From the NCBI GenBank assembly GCA_037074705.1, contig CM073591.1, positions 79,342,532-79,406,531 on the forward strand: 64,000 nt of DNA, in the 5' to 3' direction. Source of the DNA: Zhengitettix transpicula. Lineage: Eukaryota > Arthropoda > Insecta > Orthoptera > Tetrigidae. A program made the translations under genes and the position numbers. Of this stretch, positions 37,461 through 49,600 are shown in pieces. The stretch's first letter is position 1, and each line of letters begins with the position of its first letter. The notes beneath the pieces are model-generated. The model was not told the DNA's origin. It was given only the letters and a program-made list of their open reading frames with translations, and did no database searches.

Positions 37461-40311
37461 TTTTTTGTGAATACTATACGGATAAAATACCGAAACATAT
37501 ATCGAACGTGACCGAAGACAATTTGGATCACGTAGTTGCACATATTCGACATGAATATAGTTCGATCTGATTTATCAATAATTCTACTTATTTCGTTAAT
37601 TTAAGAGCAATTAGAAAACCATGATATTGACGCTTAAATTTTCTTTATTGAAATGAAACAATAACAAAAAACACTGAAGTTGACGGGCGGCTAGAAAAAT
37701 CTAGAAAGATAGGACAGGCATGTTTTACAGTGACCACGGGTGCCAAAAATTTCACATTTACTTAAGTGCATCACAAATTAGTTCCCTTAGATACTAACAG
37801 ACGTCTCTGGGGTGATACTAAATTTTGCACTAAAGGGATAAAATAAATAAATAAAATCACTAAATATCACTTTCAAATCTGTGTGAATATCTATTACATA
37901 CCTCGTGTTTCGTGAGCAAAAACACGATTCTTCATCCAACAGTGTCGTTGGTTACGGGAATCCTGAGGATGAGGATAAATGAACAAAATCAGGAACAGCA
38001 TTATTTCTTTTATTCATTTTGTCCGTATAACACCTTACTATTCGTAGTAGTTAACAAGCAGTAGCTACCAGAAATTTTGTCACAGAAAACACATTACAAA
38101 CGTCCATCTAGTATGTACGTGAGGCTTAGGTTAGGGTCTTGATATGATACGACGCACTTCTCAAAAAGCATAACCACTGTTCTTGTTAAAAACACACTCA
38201 AAATTTTCAGATCCGCATGACATCTAAACGTGAAAACCCAATTATTATTCGGTTTGAAAAGCGGATTTGCTTCGACGTGACATGAAACCTGAAAATGTAT
38301 GTGATGTGGAACTCATTGTAATCGTAAATTTGAATGATGGTCAGCTGTTTAGTTGACATGCGGATGAAGGGGCTGATGACGTTGCGTACCACACTATAAA
38401 ACACCTTTGAAGCATAACTAAGTAAATTTTTTTTCCTTTCAAGTATAGTCACATGTAGTCACCAGAATGTTCACACGCGTCACTTGAATAGAAAAGTTTT
38501 CTTAAAAACAGTCACTTCATTCCATTAAAACACTTTAAATTGTTCACACCAATATTACAACGCATAACTAGATCGTTTCTCGTCCATTTTTTTTACTTGT
38601 ACACACTATTCTACAAGATTTTTCTTTCTGATTCCATCAAAATATATATGTATATTAAAGCACCGTATTGTATGACTACTACAAGAAATGCCATCGATTT
38701 TAAGCTCGTAAGAAGTACAACGCCATTTTTTTTTGTAAAATGACATGAATAATCTTATAATTATTGTTATCGTTTTCTGAGGATTGTCTCGGGAATGTCT
38801 CCACATGACAGCAGTGTGGTTAATTCTACGAAATAGAGAGGAAGGGTTTAGATTTGTACTAAGCTGCAGTCAATCCCACGAGGTCTGGGCTGGGCTCATT
38901 GGCCCTTCACTCGCGAGAAGGTCGGCAGAACTGTCTAACCTAACAAATACAGGAAGTACGATAGCTCACAAAAAAGGAACTGAAAAACAACTACGCAGCT
39001 TTACTACAAGCATTTAGTCGAAAATATAAGTTCTCACTAGGCTCATTCTAGCTATTTACTCGAGGCAAAGGCCGCATTAAAAGGGCTGCAGGAGTAGAAT
39101 TACACATCGGGTACGACTCTAAGTGTAGTGTAAAGCATCAAGACCAGAGCAAAGTGCGTGAACCGCCAGTTTTATTACTTTCTTACTCGCTACTGAATTA
39201 AAACAGTGTTTGGATTCTCTTGCGACCGTGCGAACCAAAAATGCCGCTGTTGCCATTGAAATCCTAACAGTACATTGATTATTTACACAGCTAAAGCCTA
39301 CTTAGTTTTTCTTTACAAATACCTACTTCATACAAAATATTAAAATATTCGTTAGACGTCCTATTCTTTATGATGATAATTTCCGGATTGCACGCAGGAA
39401 TTTTTCCGTTAACGTTAAATTTTAAATAACTTTTTTTTTCTCAAGGGCTGAGTCTTATTGCCTGCATTTAGGGAAGTTAGAAGTCATTTCATCGGCGCAA
39501 GTTGACCCACGGGATATCAACGCTTTCTTTATGGTTGAAATGAACACTTATTTCCCGTAACTTAAGCCTACATATTTATGACTTTAATAAATAACCTAGT
39601 ATTGTCATATTCTCTTATGCAATATTATCTAAGCTAATGAACAAACCTCAACAGTTTATACAGGCGTTTCATGAACGCATTTACACATTTATCTACCAAA
39701 TACAAATTTCGTTTTTATAAAAGCTTTCTTGACTTAAGATGCGGAGATACACTAATCTATTAAAATAAATGGAGCGGATGGAACATAAGCACATGAGTTT
39801 AATATTAAATAATAACATGTTTAAGTGCTATTACAATAAAATTAATTCGATTAGGCCATCGACTTAAATAGTTACAATAATCTTTTGGTATTTCGGAAAA
39901 AATTGCTTATTATGTATCGTAGTTATAAAGAACCAACGACGTTTTCGTTCATAAAAATGTTATAGATTCTATTGAGTCGTTAAATGGTGTTCTAGAGTCA
40001 CAGTTTTAAGAGTTTGTCACCGAGATATTGAAAAGCGTAACGTCGTGGAAAGAGGAAAATAATTAAAAATATATATTAAAATAAGCTAGCATTTCTTTCG
40101 TCCGTTGAATTGTATTTCACGATTCCAAATTGATTTACTTTAGTTTAAGATTACCTAAGAATTTTAAAATATCGTATAAACATATAAATCGAGGGCTATA
40201 ATATTATTTAAAAAATCTTTGGCTATGTAGTCGGAGCAGTTTCCAATGAATACTAATTAATATAAAAACAACGAAGTAGCAAGTAGTGATATTTCACAAC
40301 AGCGTGACAAA
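37461..40311. other. Downstream flank of mAChR-B, no further gene recognised
   Basis: It may hold the 3' untranslated region of the receptor immediately below 40312. A hammerhead-like order (ATGAAGA, GTG/CAC hairpin, GAAAC) lies on the minus strand at 37935-37907. The rest is AT-rich. Confidence 0.4.
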
Positions 40312-40641
40312 TCACGTCATATGAAGGTCTCCTCGCAGGATTCGAGTGAATGTCTTTTTGAACTGCTGGTTAGCGAGGGCGTAGCAGAAAGGGTTCATTG
40401 GGCTGTTGGCGTAGCACAGGAAGTACGAGAACATGAAGAGATGCTCGTTGGTGCAAGGAGGCTCAGCGCAGAATCCCTCAACCAGAGCGAGAATGTGGTA
40501 CGGGGTCCAGCAGGCGACGAAGGCTCCCAGGATGAACGAAATCGTCCTGAACGCCTTCCTGGCGCGGTTCTCAGATTTTGACTTCTGGCGTCCTCCCGTA
40601 GAATCCTTCCCACTCCTTCCGGATGTCTTAAGTCGTTTCCC
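40312..40641 (-). CDS. mAChR-B: mAChR-B last coding exon: TM6, TM7 and C-terminus
   Basis: The exon has 110 codons including the TGA stop at 40312-40314, phase 0 in. The acceptor is TTGTTGTTAATCTAG before 40641. The residues start [14 protein letters not shown] and continue through the conserved [18 protein letters not shown] into TM6 with CWTPYH. The third extracellular loop carries two Cys ([10 protein letters not shown]). TM7 has NSPMNPFCY, the NPxxY variant, followed by a short helix-8 and tail ending RGDLHMT. This tail is the usual one for insect type B receptors. No clear polyadenylation signal was found directly downstream. Confidence 0.95.
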   Translation of the reverse strand, partial: GKRLKTSGRSGKDSTGGRQKSKSENRARKAFRTISFILGAFVACWTPYHILALVEGFCAEPPCTNEHLFMFSYFLCYANSPMNPFCYALANQQFKKTFTRILRGDLHMT

Positions 40642-43600
40642 CTAGATTAACAACAACAAAATATTCTCTACAGTTACTTGCAACCAAAATAAATATTAAT
40701 GTTGCGAACATTTAATGTGCACGACGTATATACGCACACGGTTATTTGAATAAGTAAAATTAGACAAAATAATGTTTGCTTATAAATTCTTAAGTCAAAC
40801 AATGTCGTCAAAAACCTGAAGTTGAAAAAAAAATTAAACAAAACAAAAAGTGAAAGAATAGTCCAACCTGAATATTAAGACACGAAACACAAGTATGATT
40901 AATCATGACAGTGGAACTGACAGAATTTGAATATGGAAACTCGAATTAGTAGATACATTTTTGGCAGTCTTTAAACGACCATACTCAAAACCTCAATTTT
41001 TTTTCCGCATCGAGGTAGACGACATAAAAATCTCTAGTAGATCATAATCTTGAATACCATGAGTGATCTCCACTAACCTTAAATTAAGATTATAGTTTTC
41101 TAAACTTGATTACGTAATTATTTCGTATCGTTGGTAGAAATAAGTGATTATTTGATGTTTAACACATAACAGACATCTTATGTAATAAAAATTAGATTTG
41201 AAATTTAGCTAGTACATCGCAATAGAAACGATAATTATTGAATAGACTTAAAAATTTGTGAGTGGTGTAGCAGTTACTTAATTTAATTGTTCCAGAAACG
41301 TTCTCATGACTCAGACTATCAATGTTGGCATCCTAGTTAATTCATCCCACCACACAAAAATTGTTCCTGGTGATCGATTAATTCGAAGTAAAGTGTGCGG
41401 ATGACTATAACTAATGTACGGAGATGAGGTTTTGTGAGTATGACTAGGTTCAATGATCGAATCACTATTATCTGCTGGTTTTAGCTCAATAAAATGGAGG
41501 TATAGTAATTATTATTGCCTCATTCCCCGAATTTTTCGGTAATGTGTTGTAGTGAACAAATTAATACGATAGAGTGCTGGAGGAATTAATTTAAAATATT
41601 TCACCTTGCTGACAAAAAATATTTAATAAGGATAGATCGCAAAACAGATACTATTATTCAATGGAAACAGCAATATCTGTTTTACAGAACATACTGTAAA
41701 AGTTTAGGAAATGTTTTCCTGAGAAATTCAAAATGTGGTGTAAACAGCAGAGGTACAAAAATATAGTTGCAGTTAATAAAATGACCTGAGGCCTATTAAT
41801 TGAGTCGAGGTCTTGGCAATAAAAAGTGTTGTTATAAATAAACAACAGCCTTTTAAAGTCAGAAAGGATATTTAATAGAAATTATACTATGTTTCGTCAC
41901 TAGTTATGACCTCTTCAGTAAGACGTTTTACACTAAAAAGCAGACCAAATACAATAATTAAAACAATTTTTTATGAAAGATTTTGCAGATATCTTAATAA
42001 TATAAATTTTGGTAGTATTACAAATTTTGATAATCAGGGTCGTTCTCCGCTGACTGCTGAGGCCTAAATGTAAAATTTATACGAGAACGACTCAGTTACA
42101 TTACGTTGTTAAATTTCTATTAAACATCTTCTTCTGAAGTGAAAAGGCTGTTGTTTATTTATTATATTATTATCTTAAATAGTCAGAATATATATATCAT
42201 TATTAAAAAGTGTTGTTGGTGGTATTTCCACATTCAAGACGTGAAACTCCCATTTTTCCTCATAATTTTCAATCGAGAGTATCGACTGTAGAGTTATTAG
42301 TATGTAAATGATTGCCAGGAAAGCAGGAAAATAATGAGGAGTTAATTAGGAGAGTATGGTGAATGAAGATCTGCTCTAAGCTGCCGAGCAGAACACACGC
42401 TAGACTGCCTCCGAGATTCGGCAATATACGGGCGTTCTATTCGCCTTCTGCGAAACAGAACTGTACGACGCCGTCTTCCGAGAATTTCGCAGCGTCAATA
42501 TGCCACAATCGATCGAAATTGAGTAAGATATATCAACAAAATCCAATATATATATGAGAATGCTATCCAATAGAAATAACTACCCGATTCACTATTTAAA
42601 ACTAAGCTATAGCAGAAAATTAACTCGAGATATTTTTTATGGACCTAAGGTTAATATTTAATGTTTTTTAATTATGGTATTCAATATTTATTTTAATTAT
42701 ATCCAGATATTTCATTTAATTGTTATGATGCTGAGCCGATTAAATATTGCATTAAATAAAATAATTTTTATCCATAATTATTCATGAATGTTATGAAAGC
42801 TACATTTATGTTAAAACCCGAATTAATATTAAATTCTCTTTAAACATAGTAATCGGTTGCATTTCCACAGCATCGATTGATGAGTCCTTTATATATAAAA
42901 AATCACATACAAAAAACGCACTAATTCTCTATTTTTAATGAGAATTTAACTTTTTGTAAAATTATAAGAAAGAGAATATTTTGGTAAAAAGTAGAACTTT
43001 AACAATGTTTTACAAGTGATAGCAATGATTTACTTTAATGACCTTGCAATAATCTCCCGATTACTAATATCGTTCTCGGTTGCCGTGTAAAGTATTGTAG
43101 ACGGACCTTGAAGCGCTTGCCTATGCTCCTGACGAAGTCTCTCCGAGAACCGCCCCCGCCGCTGCCGCTGTTGTCTGCCGAGTCTTTGCGGCTGGGCAGC
43201 GCGTCGCTGGAGGCCCCTGTGACGGACGTGAGGGCCGGAGCCGATGCTGTCACCACGGCGGTCACGGAGTTGGAGGTAGTGGTGACGGGCGAGAGCTGCT
43301 GTTGACGTTGCTCAGCCACGATGTCGTCCTGGACCACGCTGGTGACTGGAGCGCGGGACACGTCATCACGAGGCAGCGACACTTCCGTGTCCACCTTCAC
43401 CGGCGGTTGCTGCTGCTGGGCGGACGCCGCTACTTGTTGAGCTGCCGCCCTGACGAGCGCTGCTTGCAGCAGAGACGTGTTGGGCGGTGGAACCCCGTGC
43501 ACCGGGGATGGAGGCGCCGTGGACGAGGACGCGGCGCAAGGGTAGCTCAGAGACGACGAGGGCGGACTCTCGAAGGCTGGGGAAGGAACAGTCACTGAGC

Positions 43601-46600
43601 TTTCGTCCATGTAGCGCAGATCGGCGCCATCCAGGCCCACTAGGATGTCGTAGGTGGCGGTGCACAAACTCTGGGCAGCGACTAGCAGGCTCCGCGGACG
43701 GGGGCGAGCGAGCACTGGGCTGTCCTCCACCGTCTGAAACTGGGCCGGGGGCGGGATCACTGGAGCTGAAGGTCCGAGGAGCAGAGGCGTGAGCGTGCGC
43801 ACCGACAGCTCGGCGACAACCGACGGGTTGTCGGTGTCTAGAAGGCTCTGCTCGGGGATCTGCGGCAGCTGCGGTGCTTCCGGCGTAGTAACCGCCGTGG
43901 GTGCCGCCGTCGTTGGACTGGGTCTTCTGGAGGGTGGCTCGGGGATCTTGATAGCCACCGCCTGTCCGTTGATCCTACTAGCCGCGGTGCCGAAGGCGGC
44001 AAGGGCGCCGCTCTGAGCCACCATCCCGACCAAGGAGGAACGTTTGTTCTTCCACGAGGCCTGGTGTGGCTGAAGAGACCCTAAAGACGAGTAAAAAATT
44101 ATGTATATGCCTTATATACCGAAACCACGAATGACGGTTTCACACTTCATTAATACGAAAACCGCAATATTTTATAAATGGTCCCGGTACCTTTAAAGAA
44201 TCAAATTATTTGCTATGCTAAAACGCTATTAAGATGAACAAACGAGTGTGCTAAGTGACGGAAAACATATTCTCACATTCATGATATTACATCTGTGATT
44301 AAATAATGAAATTTTGCAATTCTATTCGTTACAGTGAAATGAGGGCATTTGCTTATTAATTTCGTACCTGCCAGTATTCTCTGCAAAAGCTTATGGTGTA
44401 ACCATTATCAAATAAGAGATAACTCAAAAAGGATTATATGGATTCTCCGAATACCATTACATTGAACGCATATCAATCGTTCTTATAATTTATATGATCA
44501 GTAGCCTCGTGAAGTCTTATAACACATAGGCGAGGAAAGAAGTCTCCGGGTCACGCTAGCAAGACGAGTCAATTTGTTGAGGGTAGATATTGATTCATCC
44601 GAGTTTGGTTAACATAGTGATGGAGCATATAGTTAAAGGTAAGAAGGGAAAGGCAAATATAATAGTAAATGGATCAAGTAATTAAGTATGTCAGTTGTAT
44701 GAAATACTATGATATGAAGAGGATGGCTCGGGAGAGAGGAGGTTGAAAAGTCACATCAAACCAGTCTTTCGAATGATCACATCCTCTTCCCCCATCCAAC
44801 AGGGAAAGGCTCGTTATCGCGACTTACAAATGAACGAATTATAACTCAAAATAATGAAAGTAATAAAGCTTGGAGACGCATCTATTAAAATCCTCGGTTA
44901 ATGAAGAGTAAATAATAAGATGGCAAATTCAGATCTACTAGATCTTATTAAATTGGCTTTAAATGAACAATTTGTAGATTTTATAGTCCACCAATGATTT
45001 TCTAGAGATCATGAGAAACTGAGATGCTAATGTAGGGCAGAAAATAAATGTACTGGGCAGAATGTTTAGTCGAATTGCCCAAATGATGAAAATGGAAGGA
45101 CATGGAAGTTGACTTATAAGCATTTACGATATGTTGATGAAAAAAGCCAACCAGTTCATGGGAAAGAGACATAAGATTAACATAATTATTTCAGAATTGA
45201 AACAGTGGTTGTTGTTATTCTATGCCACATACAACTTTCAGAAGACTTTTGCTATTGTAGTGGCGTTTGTTATGGTTACAGCATTGACTATTTTTAAAAA
45301 AGGTTTTACAATTTATCATTTTCCATATAACGCAAACGAGTACCTTTTAACAATTATATTTATTATTATTTTAATGAAATATTTCCTGAACCTCCTGCGG
45401 TCGTGCTGTCCTCGTCGGACTCGAATGCGGGGCTGCTCGAGCGCTCTCCTTCCACTGTAGCCGCCGCAGTTCCTTTGCGATCATTGTTGCTGGTTGTTTC
45501 TCCGGTCGTGGTGGTCGTCGTAGTAGTGGTGTTGTTCTTTTGCGACGATGTCTTCTGGCTGGAAGTTGAATCTCCGGAGCCTGGTCCACTAGTCGCACCA
45601 GCACCAGGGACTCCAGGCTGAGCACCGGCTACAGCCCCGGCAGCTGCACATTTTTCAATAAGAGAAGTGAACAGTGAACAATTCCACGGACATATAAAAA
45701 TAGAGTAATAGGTTTCAAATATCTTTATTAGTTAATCCACACATTTGAGTGTAATTTTTCAACAACCTCTAAGTGATCTTTATCTCGTTAAAAAAATTAA
45801 TTCTGGTCAATATTGAGATACTTGACTGCGCCAAACACTATGATAGTGATAATTAGAAGATATGAAGCATAGGATGAAGAAAAGCATGATTAAGAGAACG
45901 TTTGAGGTAGTAAGAATTGAGCGAGTGTGAATAAAGTTCTCTCTTCCTTCTCAGCTATTTACGAAACCGACTCTGGTTTTGTGTGAATCGACACACCATC
46001 ATAACGAAACAGATTGATTATTATTGTCTGAGACGACAATGAAGGAATTCAGGCTTACATCAGTTCTGTTCAGGTGATATTTCACTCATGCAGAAGCTTT
46101 ATGGTAATAATTAGTGATACAATGTATGTTTATTTTCCGGTAAAATTTACCTGATGGTACAGACGCTGGCGCCGCCGGCAGAGATGAAGACGCGGGAGCT
46201 GGTGTCTTCGGTTTATCCTGGCTCAGCAGCGTGCTCTGAGTCTTGGACATGCCGATCCCCGCGGCTCGTCCCGCCATTCCAGACATCGCTCCCGCACTCA
46301 GTGCCACCATCGACTGCATTTTCCGCTGCTTCGCCTCGCTCTTTTTCTGCATGTCGTAGGCTGTCTTGTAGATCCCGCCGTAGAGGACGAACAGGACGAC
46401 CAGCGTGGTCCAGTAGTAGCCGATGATGAGTGCGGTGTTGAAGACGGGGTCCTTAAGGAACTGTACTGCACACTGTCCCGGGTTCAGATCTCTGTAGCCG
46501 ATGAAATGCTCCCAACCGAAAATGCTAATGAAGAAGAGCAGGGCGGGAATGATCCACGTGATTGTCACCATCCAAATGACGCGGTTTTTAGTGCGCCAAC

Positions 46601-49600
46601 TGCGGTATTTTGCGGCGATTTTCACAGAGCAGAAACGATCGATGGTGATGAGCAACACCGTGTATTGAGAGACTAAGCATACAGTGTAGTCCACCGACAA
46701 CCAGAGGTCACACAGCAGTGGTCCTAAATCCCAGTAGCCCATCAGTACGTACACTGTGTAGAAGGGCATCGACACTGTCCCTGGAAAAAACAGGAAAATT
46801 TTGTTCTGGAAAACTGAAAATTCTATTCAAAAAGGTAGTTTCATCACATTGGTCACACATTTTATAAAATATAATTTAGTGAATTTGTTTGAGTTGGATA
46901 TTTTTGAATAAATGCATTCAGTATTAGAACACTTGTATAAAATCGAGCTACAGCAACCCGTAGAAATGGATTTACAGTTTGAAACACAGTACTAGAACAC
47001 ATATCTATGATATCGAGGGCTAGTTCGTCGTATCCAGACGCATGTCAATGACTGAAGTATGAGGATATGTAGAATACCCCCCCGAAAAGTATTAAATGGT
47101 GCTTTGCACCGTTTAAAAACGTCATCATAACAGCAACAATAAATAAGTAAGGATTTCACACGTGAATAATAACATATGTACATATACATCCCATTAAAGG
47201 GTAATATTTAACAGTTTTTCATTTATTATATAATTAACATATGATGTTCAATTATAAGAATATTATACTTGATTACAGAATAAAATATGTTGATAATTTT
47301 TTGATGCTTTCAGTCGTGTTACGTTTAGACCTGTCTGGTTGAAGATACACTAAAGCTAGAGACAAATATACAAAAACGAAGATGACACGTCAAATATTCT
47401 TTAGCAAAAATTCATAGATGTCATTAAGGTCAATTATTTGGAAGGGCCTTTGGAAGAATTCCGACAAAACGGCTGGGCGACATTACTCATGTTAATCAGA
47501 CTGGTCTATGAGATATTCTTAAAGAACTGGAGTGGGAATGCGGCCAAGGGAGAAAGAAGCTAATCTGGTCATCGATGGAAGCAACTACGTGAGCATGAAG
47601 ACACTGTTGAGAGTCGCGACTTCACCATTCACAGTATGAAGGTGTTTGAAAATATGGAAGATAGAAGCTGCTGTGTGACCGTCGGAGTATTTTTTGATAA
47701 TGAAACACGCCGATGTTTATGAATCTCCGCGTTGCTATCACATATATTTGTGTGCGTGTTGCCAGCACGACTTTGATCTTATTTCCTGCAAAATCGAGCA
47801 TTTCTTTTTAAAAATAATATTAAATAAACCGTATATTTCCTAACATTAAACTCACTCAATTTATTTATAGTAAAATTCCCGTTCCATTTGATAAATTAGT
47901 TTTTCCTGTTTTATTTCTTTATACGCATCATTACGAAAAAAGTTACAACTTATCTCGCGACTTTCGAAAGTCCCCGTTCTGAGAGGTTTAGATATTCACA
48001 AAGGTGGCTTATGTATAATCGCCTACAACTGGAACAACAAACACTGATGCGGCAAGATCCCCCTCACTACATGGAACTGAGTGAAACATAATATTACATA
48101 CACAATGTCATATCATTTAATTTCGCTGGAATGTCAGCTATTCAATAGGAATTAATTAGAAAATAAATTAAGGTTTTAATAATATGAAAAATAATTAGTT
48201 ATAAAATTGAATAAAAAGACGAAATAGACGGTATATTAATATATTTATGGTAGGAAATTAATTCCTGTGATGTTATCGATAAAAGAAAGTAAAAAAATTC
48301 AACAGCTTCCGAACATAATACAACCTTATAGAGTCTACGAATATTCTTTAATACGAGCAATATATACAACTTGAGAATGGTTTGTTGCTACATAGTGATG
48401 GGGTAATTATTAAACTTTACGGAATTGTGAAAAAGGTTAAGGTTTTTCACGTTATGCAAACAAATGTTTCCAATCAGGCCTATTGATAAAACGAAGGCTT
48501 TGATAAAAGCGAGAACATCCGCAAATTCTACCAGAAGGGTTAATATTATGATCTATCAGTTCTCTTAGGGAATGGAAAGATTTGTTTCCTAACATATTAC
48601 TAACATCATTATGAAAAACGAACAGCTTATTTGATTAGTGTTGGTAGGGTGTTCCGTTGTCTGATTTTGAGACAGAGAAAATCTATATAATAAAAAAGGA
48701 TGTATATTTGTATGTATTTACGTTGTTCTTTATACAAATTTTATCGCGTGGACAGAACGCAACAAAAATTGGCATACGTATTCTGCCAAAATCGAGAACC
48801 GGTACTGTGGGGGTGACAAACCCATAGCATAAAGGTGGAAAGAATTATAATTAAAAACCGTGATCATTAAATATTAAATTACTGCGCGCCAAGAGACAAT
48901 GACGTCACGCGAGAGAAAGACGTTACTACGCAACGAACAAAGGAAATATTTCCTTTATTAGGAATTAAATAAAGCAGAAATATTTTCTTTAAATAAAAAG
49001 TATAATTTTATACAGCAACACTCCATCGAATGGTTATAAAGAAGAATACGAATTACTTTACCATCCGTGTGGAAAATGCAAGTTAATTTTCGCGCTATAT
49101 TAGTTGTGAGTCTAGCTAACAATTTCATCAATTTAATATTTCGTAATGTATGAAGACTGAGTGACAATTGACAATTATATCCTGAAATACTCAAGGAATA
49201 TATTTAAGTATTCAATTAAATACTTTTTCGGGTTTATATAAATAAGTACACGAGCAACGCCGGGCACCTGGCTAGTGAATAAATAAAAGAAAACAATGAC
49301 TGAAGGAGGAAGATGATGAAAAAGTGGAATGAGTGCAATAAACCGACGTTCATAACAGCAAAAATCTCAGTTTGTGATGTCGCAACCATCTAAGACATGG
49401 ACCTAACTGCTTCTTCCCAGGCCAGCGAGACGAATGTCGATGGTTTTCTACATCTGCTAGGTTATTAAATAATTAACAATATTGGTAAATATTAATGTTA
49501 CTGATAATTACCAGTTGGCGTGCCATTTATGTATGTGAAAAAAAAACCCCTTAATATTGGAACTAATGAAAAATGATGACAGATTGAAAGGTCAGAATGG

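Larger units (their letters stand above)
40642..43106 (-). other. mAChR-B intron before the last coding exon
   Basis: A 2465-bp phase 0 intron. It carries the inverted-repeat element at about 41834-42166 that has a hammerhead-like core. The remainder is AT-rich with nothing recognised. Confidence 0.85.

Noticed and set aside
43108..44016. Several plus-strand frames over the loop-3 exon
   Set aside because: They are antisense shadows of a GC-rich exon and have no domains.
43035..44033. A 332-codon minus-strand frame starting at an internal Met
   Set aside because: It is exon d of mAChR-B read without its splice sites; the true exon begins at 44080 and ends at 43107.
45131..45460. Hydrophobic 109-codon frame, membrane-protein-like
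   Set aside because: AT-rich intron DNA produces Ile/Leu/Phe-rich chance frames; it runs antisense into exon c.
47460..47700. Possible exon or transposon coding piece in the intron
   Set aside because: Frames contain stops and no motif; only composition differs.
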